DNA of 64,000 bases from Polyangia bacterium (lineage in GTDB: Bacteria > Myxococcota_A > Polyangia > Nannocystales > Nannocystaceae), in assembly GCA_030429545.1 (NCBI GenBank), contig JAUIFF010000006.1, forward strand, positions 248,001 through 312,000, in the 5' to 3' direction. Positions 46,359 to 55,086 of this stretch are shown here, piece after piece. Every line of letters starts with the position of its first letter. Positions within the stretch are counted from its first letter, which is position 1. The translations under genes and the position numbers were made by a program. A model generated the notes under the pieces. That model made no database searches and was not told where the DNA came from. It was given only the letters and a program-made list of their open reading frames with translations.

Positions 46359-47171
46359 GGAGACACTCTTAAACCGCGAAGGCCCATGTGAGCAAGCGGA
46401 TGGTGGCCAACGCGACCAATCGACACGTGAGGATGCCCGTTTGCGGGGTTCTCGCGCACCACATTTGAACAAGCCCCACATCACTCGACCGAAATTGCTC
46501 GGAGATCGCTGTCGACCGACTACGAGCCGGTCTCACTGCCAAAATCGCTGCGAAGCGATCGACGTACGAGGCCCAAATAGCCCCCTCAACACAACCATGC
46601 CCGCCCAAAATACGCCGACGCTTTGCGGTGATATTTGACAGGAGCGCTGAAGTGGCTCGTAGTAGGTGCATCGCCGCTCTGGACTCGCACCAGCCGACAC
46701 GCTTCTGCCAACAAAAACCCCGCCTGCCATACGATTCGCGGTGATCTTTTGGCTGGGGCGAGTCCTGAGCGCCGAAGCACTTACTACGCTCCCACCAACA
46801 CAACCCCGCCTGCCCTACCACACCCTGCCCCTGTGCAAGTCCTGAGCGCCGAAAGTTGTAGTGGACTACGAGCCACTTCAGGGCCCCCTGCCCCCCCTGC
46901 CCTACGATTCGCGGTGATCCTTTTGGCTGGGTGCGAGCCCGAAGCGGCGAAGTTGTAGTGGACCTACTACGAGCCGCCCAACCAACAACTCACTGCCTAC
47001 CGCAGCAACACTACCCGCCGCCACACCTACCCCGCCAGCATACCCGCCCAACGATTCGCGGAGGACTTTTGGCTGTGAGCTGAGCTTTGGGAGGCACCCG
47101 CCGCCGCAACACCTATCCCGCCGACACCCGCCGCCGCAACACCTACCGCGCCAACACGCCCGCCCAACGAT

Positions 47172-47273
47172 TCGCGGAGGATTTTTGGCTATGAACCGAG
47201 CCCTGGCCGGCGACGCTGTAGTGGGCCTACTGCTAGCCGGCCAGGTCCGGTCTCACAGCCAAAAAGACCCGCG
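47172..47273. repeat. Nested-hairpin element, complete copy A
   Basis: TCGCGG/CCCGCG outermost pairing; TTTTTGGCTATGA/TCACAGCCAAAAA (one mismatch); ACCG/CGGT; middle stem CCTGGCCGGC/GCCGGCCAGG (10 bp, perfect); inner GTAG/CTAC around TGGGC. About 102 bases that can fold into one long rod. Confidence 0.85.
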
Positions 47274-47377
47274 CGCTTCTCCGCTCTGTACCCGGCGAAG
47301 TTGTAGCGGGCCTACTACGAGTCGCTTTCGGGCCACAGCCCAGCCAAAATAGCCCGCGCGCTGCTCTACCCTTCAAA

Positions 47378-47478
47378 TCGCGGTGATATTTTGGCCAGGG
47401 TGCGAGTCCTGAAAGACGAAGCTGTAGTTAACCTACTGCGAGTCTTTCAGGGCCGCAGCTTGGCCAAAATAGCCCGCG
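47378..47478. repeat. Nested-hairpin element, complete copy B
   Basis: CGCGG/CCGCG; TATTTTGGCCA (47387-47397) with TGGCCAAAATA (47461-47471), 11 bp perfect; middle stem CCTGAAAGAC (47408-47417) with GTCTTTCAGG (47442-47451), 10 bp perfect; inner GTAG/CTAC around TTAAC. It ends 14 bases from the stop codon of the minus-strand gene at 47493. Confidence 0.9.
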
Positions 47479-47492
47479 CTTACGCTCCCAGC

Positions 47493-48263
47493 TTAAAGCA
47501 GGGAGGAACACTTCTTGATATCACCCATCGCCTTCGCCGCCATCGCACACTCGACCTCACTTTTGAGGCCCTGCTCCATGCAGGCGACGACGATGTCGGC
47601 GCGGACTTCTTCGAGCACTTCTTTGACATGCTCGGCCTCCTCGCCGGCATCTTCCATTGCCAGTTTCTCGAAGTGGTCGAACAGTTTGTCGCAAACCTCT
47701 TTGCCGAGGTTGTCTCCGTGAGGCTTCTCGTGGAGAAACACCTCGATCTCTTTTTCGGCGGCTTCGCAGACATCGAGTTCTGCTGGGGTCTTCGCCTCCA
47801 AAAAGCACTCGGCGACCTCGGCGTAGAGATCGGGACCCAAGACGACGATGTGGTGCTCGGTCTCCTTGACGCACTTGGTAATGTCGTCGCTCGCCCCACG
47901 CACCTTGGCCATGTGGCGACAGACATCCTCGACCTTGGGCATTTTTTCGGCGTGGTGCGACAGTTCGTGTAGCGCTTCCAGGTCGATCCCCTCTTCGGTC
48001 TCGAGCACTGCGGCTGAGCGTGCGAGCACACCGGACTTGTCGTGGGAGATGTCGAAGTGTTTCTCGGCCGGTTTCTCGGCCGGCTTCTCGGCCTTTTTGT
48101 CGTCAGCTTTTTTGTCGTCGGCCTTGGCCGTCTCCGACTTTTTCGCCGGGTCTTCCTTGTTCGCGGGTTTATCCCCGCCGCAAGCGACCAGGAGGGTTGC
48201 AGCAATCACAGACGACAAAAATGAGCGGGTCACGGGTGCGAAGGTATCGGGGTTTTGTCGCAC
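47493..48263 (-). CDS. Putative lipoprotein with Lys/Ala linker and helical Cys-containing domain
   Basis: 256 residues from GTG 48263, preferred because AGAAGG lies seven bases upstream; a GTG at 48233 is the alternative. Signal peptide SSVIAATLLVAC, then a KKADDKKAEKPAEK-rich linker (residues about 35-75), then an almost all-helical acidic domain with seven cysteines (VCRHMAK, ITKCVKE, ECFLE, DVCEAAEKE, EVCDKLF, ACMEQ, ECAMAAKAM) and a final KKC. I do not recognise the family. Divergent from the gene at 48407. A nested-hairpin element lies immediately 3' of it. Confidence 0.75.
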   Translation of the reverse strand: MRQNPDTFAPVTRSFLSSVIAATLLVACGGDKPANKEDPAKKSETAKADDKKADDKKAEKPAEKPAEKHFDISHDKSGVLARSAAVLETEEGIDLEALHELSHHAEKMPKVEDVCRHMAKVRGASDDITKCVKETEHHIVVLGPDLYAEVAECFLEAKTPAELDVCEAAEKEIEVFLHEKPHGDNLGKEVCDKLFDHFEKLAMEDAGEEAEHVKEVLEEVRADIVVACMEQGLKSEVECAMAAKAMGDIKKCSSLL

Positions 48264-48406
48264 ATGGCAACCTTCTGGCGGGGTTTTGTCGGCCTGTCCC
48301 AAACTGACTAGGAACAATGATTTGGGACCCGCGACGCCAGCCGAATCGCGGGACGTGCGAGATCACCCGTGGACAACCCCCTAGGCTTTAGAAAAGCTTG
48401 ACCTCC

Positions 48407-49123
48407 ATGGGGGGCGACAGACACCGCAGGACGTGCCTGCACTACGGGCTGTTTGGGCTCGTGTTTGTCTGCGCCTGCGACGACCCGGGCCGGGCTCGAG
48501 TTGCTCAAGCCCGGCTTGTCCCGAGCCCGGCACCGGCTCCGGACAAAGACACACCTACGCCCCCGCACACCGAACGATCAGTCGCCGACCCGCCGGCACC
48601 TGGTCCATCGCCCAAAGTGACACCACCGGTGGTCGACGTTTTGCCGGAGCCCGAGCCGCCCGCGACCGCGACTCGTATCGATCCACGCGACGTCCCTGCG
48701 GGCACGCCCCCCGACAATGCCCGGGCATTTCGCAAGCTTCCGGTTTCGGTCCACGACGGGCCACCAATAGGCGGCATCGGCAAAACTGGAATCCACATCG
48801 ACCGGGTGTGGCTCGGTAGCAAGTACGGACGCCGGGGTTGCGAGGGCCAAGCCGACAATTTCGCCACCGACAGTGCCCAGGTCAACGTGTGCTTTCGGGT
48901 TGTCCACAACCGCGAGCCCGAACAGGTCACCGTGCTGTGGGAGAAGGAATCTGGGGAAATGGTTAAACGCCGTCGTGGCGTCCAGATCCCGGCCCAACAC
49001 GCCTATCGCTCGCGGGCCTACCTCGCGCTGCGCCACGAATATGCCGGGCGTTGGCGGGTTCGGATTATCTCGGATGACAACGTCGAGCTCGCGTCGACGA
49101 GTTTCACGGTGGTCAACGACTAG
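48407..49123 (+). CDS. Lipoprotein with DUF2914-like C-terminal domain
   Basis: 238 residues from ATG 48407. Signal peptide GLFGLVFVCAC, then a Pro/Ala-rich linker of about 80 residues. The C-terminal 100 residues (VNVCFRVVHNREPEQVTVLWEKE, then WRVRIISDDN) resemble DUF2914, a small beta domain found at the end of many myxobacterial exported proteins. Function unknown. A TTG 9 bases upstream is an alternative start but has no better ribosome site. Confidence 0.75.
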   Translation: MGGDRHRRTCLHYGLFGLVFVCACDDPGRARVAQARLVPSPAPAPDKDTPTPPHTERSVADPPAPGPSPKVTPPVVDVLPEPEPPATATRIDPRDVPAGTPPDNARAFRKLPVSVHDGPPIGGIGKTGIHIDRVWLGSKYGRRGCEGQADNFATDSAQVNVCFRVVHNREPEQVTVLWEKESGEMVKRRRGVQIPAQHAYRSRAYLALRHEYAGRWRVRIISDDNVELASTSFTVVND

Positions 49124-49373
49124 AGTTTTGTTGCACACACAATATTATCCAACTTGAAGCTCGGCGGCGACGCCAGAGTGGATTATTGTTGCATAATCAC
49201 TCGTTCTACGCGTTCGTCTGTCACCCGAGCCTTCGCAGTCGTGACCCGAGCTCCTTTCGCCGCGTCTTGCTGGCACCGGGGCCGCCGCGCTTGCTGGCTC
49301 ACACAACAGGGGCGCAAACACTCTCCCTGCACAGTGGCCGAGGTGGGTGTTGGGCTGCTACCGTACCGGCGCT

Positions 49374-50504
49374 GTGACCGTGAACGCTCCCGCCAAGTCT
49401 CGAAGTTCGCTGCAAAGCTGCCTGTTGCTCTCACTCGCCTGTGGCGCGGCGATGTCCGTCGTACCGGCGCCCGCCGCCTTCGCCCAGGAACCGACAACCG
49501 AAGCTGCGGCCCCCACCCCCGAGGAAGATCCACCACCGGCTTGGCGGTGGCGAAAGTCCGATCGGCCGATCAAAGTCGTGGCCCTTGCCGGCTCGGTTGG
49601 CGCCTGGCAACGGGGCCCCTACAGCGAGCAGATCGAAGGTATGTGTGCCAACGTCGAGGTCAAAAATTTGAGCAAGACCGGGTATGGTGCATATGCACTC
49701 AAAAAACGGTTTACGACCCACGTGTTGCAACACCCCGCGGCCCGGGTCAAAGGCGAAAACGAAGAGGCCTGGCTGATGTTCCAGGGCGGGCTCAACAGCG
49801 TCGCCATGCCCGAGCAAACCAACCACCACATCCACGACCTGATCCAGCGGGCCCACAAACGCGATTGGAAAGTCCTGCTGCTGAGCCTCACCCCCTGGGG
49901 AGACGACCTCGATAAGCGCTTTAAAACCCCCGCCAGTGCCCTCAAGTACCAGCGCTATACCCGGGCCGTGGTCGACTACGCGATCGGCAAGCAAAGCCCG
50001 GCGGTCGCCCTCGGTTCACACGCCCGCAACCGCGATGGCGGGGCCGAAGCACCCTGGCAACCACATGAACTTCCAGACATCTCCGTCAACCTCTACCGCT
50101 CGGCGCTGCGCCACCACACCGCGCCGCTACGGGACCTCGACGAGATGAAAAAACAACTGCAAAAAGACAAGGACTGGCAACGGCAGTACCGCAACCTCGA
50201 CGAAGCAGCCAAACAAGAAGCGCTCGAGCGCGATGCCAAACTCGCCACCGAGATCCCACGCTGGTACCTGCGCAAGGAGCTACGCAGCTTCGACCATATC
50301 CATCCCAACGCCGAGGGCCACAAGCTCATCGCCACGCTGGTATGTCCAAACCTGCCCAAGAACTGGGGCTGTACCTGCCCAACACTCCCACCCGAGGCAA
50401 AAGCCGCAGCGGCCGAACCCATTGATGTCGGACGGGAGGCCCAAGCGTTCTATCCTCGCTGGGTGCGGGCAATGTTGCGGGTCGTGAGCGGAACCGTAAA
50501 CTGA
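49374..50504 (+). CDS. Secreted SGNH/GDSL-like hydrolase
   Basis: 376 residues from GTG 49374; GTG 49380 is an equal alternative. The signal peptide ends near PAPAAFAQ. Features fitting an SGNH hydrolase: ALAGSVGAW near the start of the mature domain (the Gly-Ser of block I, lacking the usual Asp), a hydrophobic WKVLLLSLTPWG strand, and FDHIHPNAEGHKLIA near the C-terminus (block V Asp-x-x-His). Such enzymes are esterases, for example acting on acylated wall or polysaccharide; the substrate is not known. The usual block III Asn is not obvious (QGGLNS is a candidate). Confidence 0.7.
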   Translation: MTVNAPAKSRSSLQSCLLLSLACGAAMSVVPAPAAFAQEPTTEAAAPTPEEDPPPAWRWRKSDRPIKVVALAGSVGAWQRGPYSEQIEGMCANVEVKNLSKTGYGAYALKKRFTTHVLQHPAARVKGENEEAWLMFQGGLNSVAMPEQTNHHIHDLIQRAHKRDWKVLLLSLTPWGDDLDKRFKTPASALKYQRYTRAVVDYAIGKQSPAVALGSHARNRDGGAEAPWQPHELPDISVNLYRSALRHHTAPLRDLDEMKKQLQKDKDWQRQYRNLDEAAKQEALERDAKLATEIPRWYLRKELRSFDHIHPNAEGHKLIATLVCPNLPKNWGCTCPTLPPEAKAAAAEPIDVGREAQAFYPRWVRAMLRVVSGTVN

Positions 50505-50537
50505 GCCAGCGCGATAGCCCGGACGAAACGGTCGACG

Positions 50538-50741
50538 ATGGACAACCTCTACCTCGCACTCCTCATCCTCCTTGTCCTCATCGCCATGGCGGCAGGTCTG
50601 TGGTTTGGCAACTACCTAGGCACGGGCAAGATGCGCGAGCAACTGACCTGGAAAAACATCCAGCGACGGCTCCGCAAGGGTGTACAAAAGGCGACCATCG
50701 CCATCTGGAAGAAGTCTCGAAAAAAACGCAACCGAGATTGA
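50538..50741 (+). CDS. Small single-span membrane protein
   Basis: 67 residues: one membrane helix right at the N-terminus (about 4-27: LYLALLILLVLIAMAAGLWF) and a strongly basic cytoplasmic tail ending KKSRKKRNRD. It starts 33 bases after the SGNH-like gene and could share its transcript. Function unknown; the codon use and the helix support a real gene. Confidence 0.6.
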   Translation: MDNLYLALLILLVLIAMAAGLWFGNYLGTGKMREQLTWKNIQRRLRKGVQKATIAIWKKSRKKRNRD

Positions 50742-50796
50742 CGACCGGCCGAGGTCCACAAAAACAGTCACCGCCGGTTTTAGTCAAAACACACCG

Positions 50797-50870
50797 CAGA
50801 GCACTGCGAGGGCTCATCGCCACGAGCACTGCGACGACTCATCGCCACGAGCACTGCCACGGCTCATCGT
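50797..50870. repeat. Short tandem repeat, 24-25 base unit
   Basis: GAGCACTGCGAGGGCTCATC and close variants occur three times in succession in the gap after the small membrane protein gene. Nothing else is recognised in this 262-base gap. Confidence 0.75.
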
Positions 50871-51003
50871 CCGCTCCGATTGCACTGCTCTCGGTCGACG
50901 ACCCGTTTAGCGGTTCCGGCGTGCGAAGAAAAAGAGTTTCGTTTTCCGACTGCTGCGGCGCCCGCCCGGGTGTTCCGAACAACGCACGTTGCAGGCGTTG
51001 ACC

Positions 51004-51486
51004 CTACCGGCCCTCAACCGCGCGCCAGCCCGAGGAGCTGACGCTTGCCGTTTCTTTGGCGACCCGCACCACCATTTTGCGGCGTTCGAGTTCATCAATA
51101 AATTGCATGGCCCCCTCAACGTGGGCCGTGTCGCCATCGCTTTGCGCAGCAACCTCCCGCCCGTTAGCTGCGACGACCACAACTAACCGCCGAGTTGTTG
51201 CATATAAAACCATGAGGAGGAGACTCCCCGCAAACAAGCCATAGGTGATGATTTGATCGTGATCTAAGACCGCGACACCACCGAGCGCCGCGGCTGCGGC
51301 TAGCCACAGAAGCGTTGGCAGGTGACTACGACCAAACCTGACCCATGAAACATCTTCAAGCGAGAAGGTGGTGAGCTCGACAGTTCCGCCACTTTTTCGC
51401 GTCAGCTGCCATACTCGGTGGGTTGTCAGCGTGAGGTCTTCCCAGGTCGAGAGCACCAACTCACCCCGTAACATTTTGCGTTTCAT
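51004..51486 (-). CDS. Membrane protein with PH-like N-terminal segment, function unknown
   Basis: 160 residues from ATG 51486, fixed by GGAGG five bases upstream; a longer in-frame ATG 60 bases upstream lacks such a site. The N-terminal beta-rich part (LRGELVLSTWEDLTLTTHRVW) and following SLEDVSWV resemble the first strands of bacterial PH domains. Two adjacent membrane helices (about 55-100) follow, then a cytoplasmic tail with HVEGAMQFIDELERRK. No partner is identified. Confidence 0.65.
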   Translation of the reverse strand: MKRKMLRGELVLSTWEDLTLTTHRVWQLTRKSGGTVELTTFSLEDVSWVRFGRSHLPTLLWLAAAAALGGVAVLDHDQIITYGLFAGSLLLMVLYATTRRLVVVVAANGREVAAQSDGDTAHVEGAMQFIDELERRKMVVRVAKETASVSSSGWRAVEGR

Positions 51487-51779
51487 CCCGCCTCCGTCTT
51501 CAAAGGCCCGCCTCGGAGCAACCGAACACACTGCGTTGAGCTCCATGCCAACGACCGCCCCATGCCCAACCCGAACCGCTTCGAGCAGGTCACAACCGCG
51601 GCCGACACCGATGATCGCAATAGGCCCCGAGGGTCGCAGCCGATGGGCAAACGAGGTTTCCTGTCGCGAGACGACTGTCGCTGTTTATCTCGCGCGGCGA
51701 CTCGCAGTGCTGGTGTGAGACGCAACTTCATGGACGGTAACCCTCTTTCTCAACGAGCCAGTTTCAGTTGAGGTCGGGC

Positions 51780-54700
51780 CTACTTTGACTTCTTGCCTTT
51801 GGTTTGGACCTCGACCGCAAACCCGCCACGCACGTAATAAAGAGCTGCCGAGACTGCCTTGAGCTCGAGCCCCCATTGCTCGGCGATGGCTTTTCGCCAC
51901 GTTAAAATTTGTGTGCCGTAGCGTTTGGTACGTTCCTCGGCCGCCTCGCGGTCTTCGAGCGTATCCCCGGGGAAACCTATCACCCGGGCTTTGTCGGCAA
52001 AGAGTTCTACCCGCGGCACGTAACCTGTTTGCATGGCCCCGTCGACGAGCCGGGCAAACGGCACTTCATGTTCGACGTGAACGGCCTCGAGATCGCGTCC
52101 GCGCAAGCCTAGGCAAACCGCCGCTTCGGGTTGTTGTAGCAGGGTTAAAAACTCGTCTACCCGGGCTGCCGCCCATTGTCCGTCGCGCTGGGGCACTGCC
52201 GCCTGGACTGCGTCAACCCAGGTGGCCGACAACGCCTTGAGGTCTGGCAGGGTTGTCTCGAGCCAATCGACCTCAGCGAGCAGCGCACGTATTGCCCCAC
52301 TCCACGCACCCGACTGGCCGTCGTCGAGACCCAACACGTCGCCCACTCGCTGGCCGGCGATCGCCACCAACGGATCGGCCTGACGCAGCAACGGGCCTTG
52401 GGTCGGGGCAAACGCGATCGGCAACTTGAGCCCGATTTCGGTGGCCGGCAGCGTTGGTTCGGGCTCATCCAACACCATCCGCAGTGGCTTCATCCACCTC
52501 GCATCACCGGCTGAGTAGACGATTTCATCGGGGCCGACATCGCCGTCGGCGAGCGCCTGACAAAGCAGCGACGACAACGTCCCGGGCACCCCGCTGCCGC
52601 GGACACTCGGGGGGTCGATCAGCATAAACAACCCCTGCCGTGCCCGCGTCATCGCGACATACAACAAACACAGGCTCTCGTAGGCGAGGCGCCCGATGTG
52701 TTGCTCGAACATCGGCTTGAGATCGTCGAACGTCGACCAGATGTCCTGAGAGACATAGCGGGCGATTCTTGCGATCGGACCTGCATCGCCGTCGCGTTCG
52801 TAGACGACTTTGAGCGAGCGCATCTCGGCGACTTTGCCCTCGAGCTCGGGCAGGATCACAATGTCGAACTCCAAGCCCTTGGACTGGTGAATCGTCATCA
52901 CCTGCACCGGCGAGGAGGCCGGGTCGGCAACCGGCCGGGTGGTGACCATGCGAATAAAACCGTCGAGCCGCAGGGTGCCGCGCTGGTCCCATACATCGGC
53001 GAGGTCGATAAGCTGCATGCAGCGCCGGTACTGCCGCTCATCCGTATGTGGGGCGATGGCCCGGACCCACTGCTGGATCGTCCGTGCCAACCCGTCGTCG
53101 GCGATCCGCCGGCGCACCTGCGACGCGACCTTGCGCCGGCGCCCAACCATCGCCAACGACAGCCCCCGACCATCTTCGGGCGGTGGGTCGTCATCTTCGG
53201 GGGCGAGACCGACAACAGGGCCTAGCGGTGAGGTTTGGACATTGAACGCGGCGATCGAGTGATCGGGGTGATCGGCGAGCTTGAGCAGGTCTAAGATCGC
53301 GTTGACGGCGGGTGAGTCGCTGAGCGGACCACCGCCACGGCCGGTTGCCGGAATCTTGAGGCGCGTGGGCCCGAGCTCAAACAGCACCTGGCTGACGGCC
53401 GCGTTGGTTCGCAACAACACCCCGATCGTCGGCGGCTGCTCGGTCTTTCGCAGCCGTTGGTAAAGCTCGGCGACTAGGCGCGCGGCTTCTTGTAAGCGCA
53501 TTGTTTTGCGCTTCGTCGAATCTTCGCCCCGCTCGATGGTTCGCAGCTCGACAAACCCGGCCAAGTCGGTACGAACTGTCGAGTGCTCGTCGAACTCTTG
53601 GTCCCACTTGCGGGCCGCCGGCAAGTACTTGGCCATGGCTGCGTTTTGCTCGAGGCCGGTGAACACCTGGTTGATGACATTGATCACCGCGGGTGCCGAC
53701 CGCCACGATGTCGACAGACTCTGGCGTTCGATCACCGTACCGCCGAGCCTCGACAGGTTCTCGGGGATCTTGCTCAGCACTTCGGGGCAGGCATCGCGCC
53801 AGCCATAGATCGACTGCTTGACGTCGCCGACACAAAAAAACGAACGCTCGGTCGGCGAGTAACTAATGGTCTCGTCGACGATTGGGTGCAGGGCCGTCCA
53901 CTGTTGGATATTGGTGTCCTGCATCTCGTCGAGCAGGATGTGGTGGAGTCGCGAGTCGATACGAAAACAGATTTCGTCGAGTTGCCCCCGCATGTCGGCC
54001 CGGGCTAGGGCGACGGTGAGATCGGCAAACGTGATCGCCTTGTTTTGTTGTTTGACCCGTTCATAGCAGCGATCAAATAACTCGAGCAGGGCCTGGGTTG
54101 CCGCCGTCTGGTTGATCACGCGTTGGCGCAACACACCCTGTGCATGTGCAATCAATGGCCGATAGGCGTCGATGACGTGTTGCTCGATCGGCTTTTTGTA
54201 ATAGAGGTTAGTCCCGGTGGCGATCGGTTTGGCCAGTCCCTTGCCGACAAACGCCATCCAATCGTCGGAGCTGTGCGAGCGGCAGGCCCTAGCGATGCCG
54301 ACATCTTTTGTATGGGCAGTGATGGTCCGTTTGGGACCGGTGGGTGCCGACCCCTCGAGCACGGTGATCGCCCGGTCGAGTTCGTCGTCGGTCAGCACCT
54401 TGGCTGGTTCGATCGCCCGCCACGCGTGGGGATCGGCCTCGCGGTAGAGCTCGTACAGTGCGCTCACGGTCGCGTCGATGGTGTCGGTAACGGCTCGCTC
54501 CGAGCCCTCCGTCAGCGACGTCAGCAATTCGATAATCGCCTCTTCTTCGCCCTCGTCGAGCATCATCCGGATCGCCTCGCGCCGCAGCGAGAACGCCTCG
54601 TCGGCGTCGACAATCCGGGCGTCGGCCGGCAACCCAAGCTCGTAGGTAAAGCACCGGACAATCGCCCCAAAGAAACTGTCGAGGGTGCGGATTTGTAGGT

Positions 54701-55019
54701 GGTGGAGGTTGTGTGCCAACAACTCCAACAGCTCGAGCACGCGTTTGCGCGGCAACCCGGGTGCGTCGATATGTTTGCCGAGCTCCTTGCGCCGCTTTTG
54801 GTCGTTGGCACTTTGTGCGAGCCGGTGGAGGATGCGGTCGCGGATTTCGCCGGCGGCGAGTCGGGTAAATGTACTTGCAAGTATAGACCCGGGCGCGGCA
54901 CCCATCGCCAAAATCTGCAGGTAACGGTTGGTCAGCTGAAACGTCTTTCCCGAACCTGCGGACGCAAGGATACTGACGTGCTTGAGCGGGGTCGGGCCCT
55001 GTTTTTTAGCCAAACTCAT
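51780..55019 (-). CDS. AddA-like UvrD-family helicase with degenerate nuclease domain
   Basis: 1079 residues from ATG 55019 (MSLAKKQGP). Helicase motifs in order: LASAGSGKTFQLTNR (Walker A), ASTFTRLAAGEI, DEMQDTNIQQW (Walker B), GDVKQSIYGWRDA, SLSTSWRS, MTIHQSKGLEFD, LLYVAMTRAR. The size and gene order match AddA of AddAB/RexAB double-strand-break repair complexes, which resect DNA ends for RecA. The C-terminal region, where AddA normally has GxIDR and DYKT nuclease residues, reads GYVPRVELFADKARVIGFPGD, so the catalytic Asp and Lys are missing. It probably unwinds DNA but does not cut. It is 67 bases downstream of the addB-like gene. Confidence 0.85.
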   Translation of the reverse strand: MSLAKKQGPTPLKHVSILASAGSGKTFQLTNRYLQILAMGAAPGSILASTFTRLAAGEIRDRILHRLAQSANDQKRRKELGKHIDAPGLPRKRVLELLELLAHNLHHLQIRTLDSFFGAIVRCFTYELGLPADARIVDADEAFSLRREAIRMMLDEGEEEAIIELLTSLTEGSERAVTDTIDATVSALYELYREADPHAWRAIEPAKVLTDDELDRAITVLEGSAPTGPKRTITAHTKDVGIARACRSHSSDDWMAFVGKGLAKPIATGTNLYYKKPIEQHVIDAYRPLIAHAQGVLRQRVINQTAATQALLELFDRCYERVKQQNKAITFADLTVALARADMRGQLDEICFRIDSRLHHILLDEMQDTNIQQWTALHPIVDETISYSPTERSFFCVGDVKQSIYGWRDACPEVLSKIPENLSRLGGTVIERQSLSTSWRSAPAVINVINQVFTGLEQNAAMAKYLPAARKWDQEFDEHSTVRTDLAGFVELRTIERGEDSTKRKTMRLQEAARLVAELYQRLRKTEQPPTIGVLLRTNAAVSQVLFELGPTRLKIPATGRGGGPLSDSPAVNAILDLLKLADHPDHSIAAFNVQTSPLGPVVGLAPEDDDPPPEDGRGLSLAMVGRRRKVASQVRRRIADDGLARTIQQWVRAIAPHTDERQYRRCMQLIDLADVWDQRGTLRLDGFIRMVTTRPVADPASSPVQVMTIHQSKGLEFDIVILPELEGKVAEMRSLKVVYERDGDAGPIARIARYVSQDIWSTFDDLKPMFEQHIGRLAYESLCLLYVAMTRARQGLFMLIDPPSVRGSGVPGTLSSLLCQALADGDVGPDEIVYSAGDARWMKPLRMVLDEPEPTLPATEIGLKLPIAFAPTQGPLLRQADPLVAIAGQRVGDVLGLDDGQSGAWSGAIRALLAEVDWLETTLPDLKALSATWVDAVQAAVPQRDGQWAAARVDEFLTLLQQPEAAVCLGLRGRDLEAVHVEHEVPFARLVDGAMQTGYVPRVELFADKARVIGFPGDTLEDREAAEERTKRYGTQILTWRKAIAEQWGLELKAVSAALYYVRGGFAVEVQTKGKKSK

Positions 55020-55086
55020 GCGACCTCTCCCTGCGATGTGGCCCGCCGGCAAGACCTTCCGTGTACATCAACATGCTGGGTATGCT

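Larger units (their letters stand above)
46359..47492. repeat. 1.1-kb non-coding cluster of nested-hairpin repeat elements
   Basis: No protein gene is supported. The stretch is packed with whole and partial copies of one hairpin family, recognised by ATTCGCGGTGAT or TTCGCGGAGGA, then TTTTGGC, an inner TGTAGT..CCTACT core, and GCCAAAA..CCCGCG. Near-complete copies are at 47172-47273 and 47378-47478. 5' halves start near 46735, 46907 and 47053; a 3' half starts near 46505 and another near 47285; an inverted fragment is at about 46645-46700. Between them are short CCGCCGCAACACCTA-type repeats (about 47100-47150). Confidence 0.85.

Noticed and set aside
46635..46958. 107-codon open frame in the repeat cluster
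   Set aside because: It runs through hairpin repeat fragments and has no ribosome site or recognisable protein features.
13140..50379. Near matches to the palindrome such as TGTACATTCA (13141), TGTACGTACT, TGTACATACC and TGTACCTGCC
   Set aside because: One base off the pattern; left out of the count so the 44 copies are exact matches only.
51562..51771. 69-codon plus-strand open frame between two minus-strand genes
   Set aside because: Composition looks random, there is no clear ribosome site, and it overlaps the probable promoter region of the gene starting at 51486.
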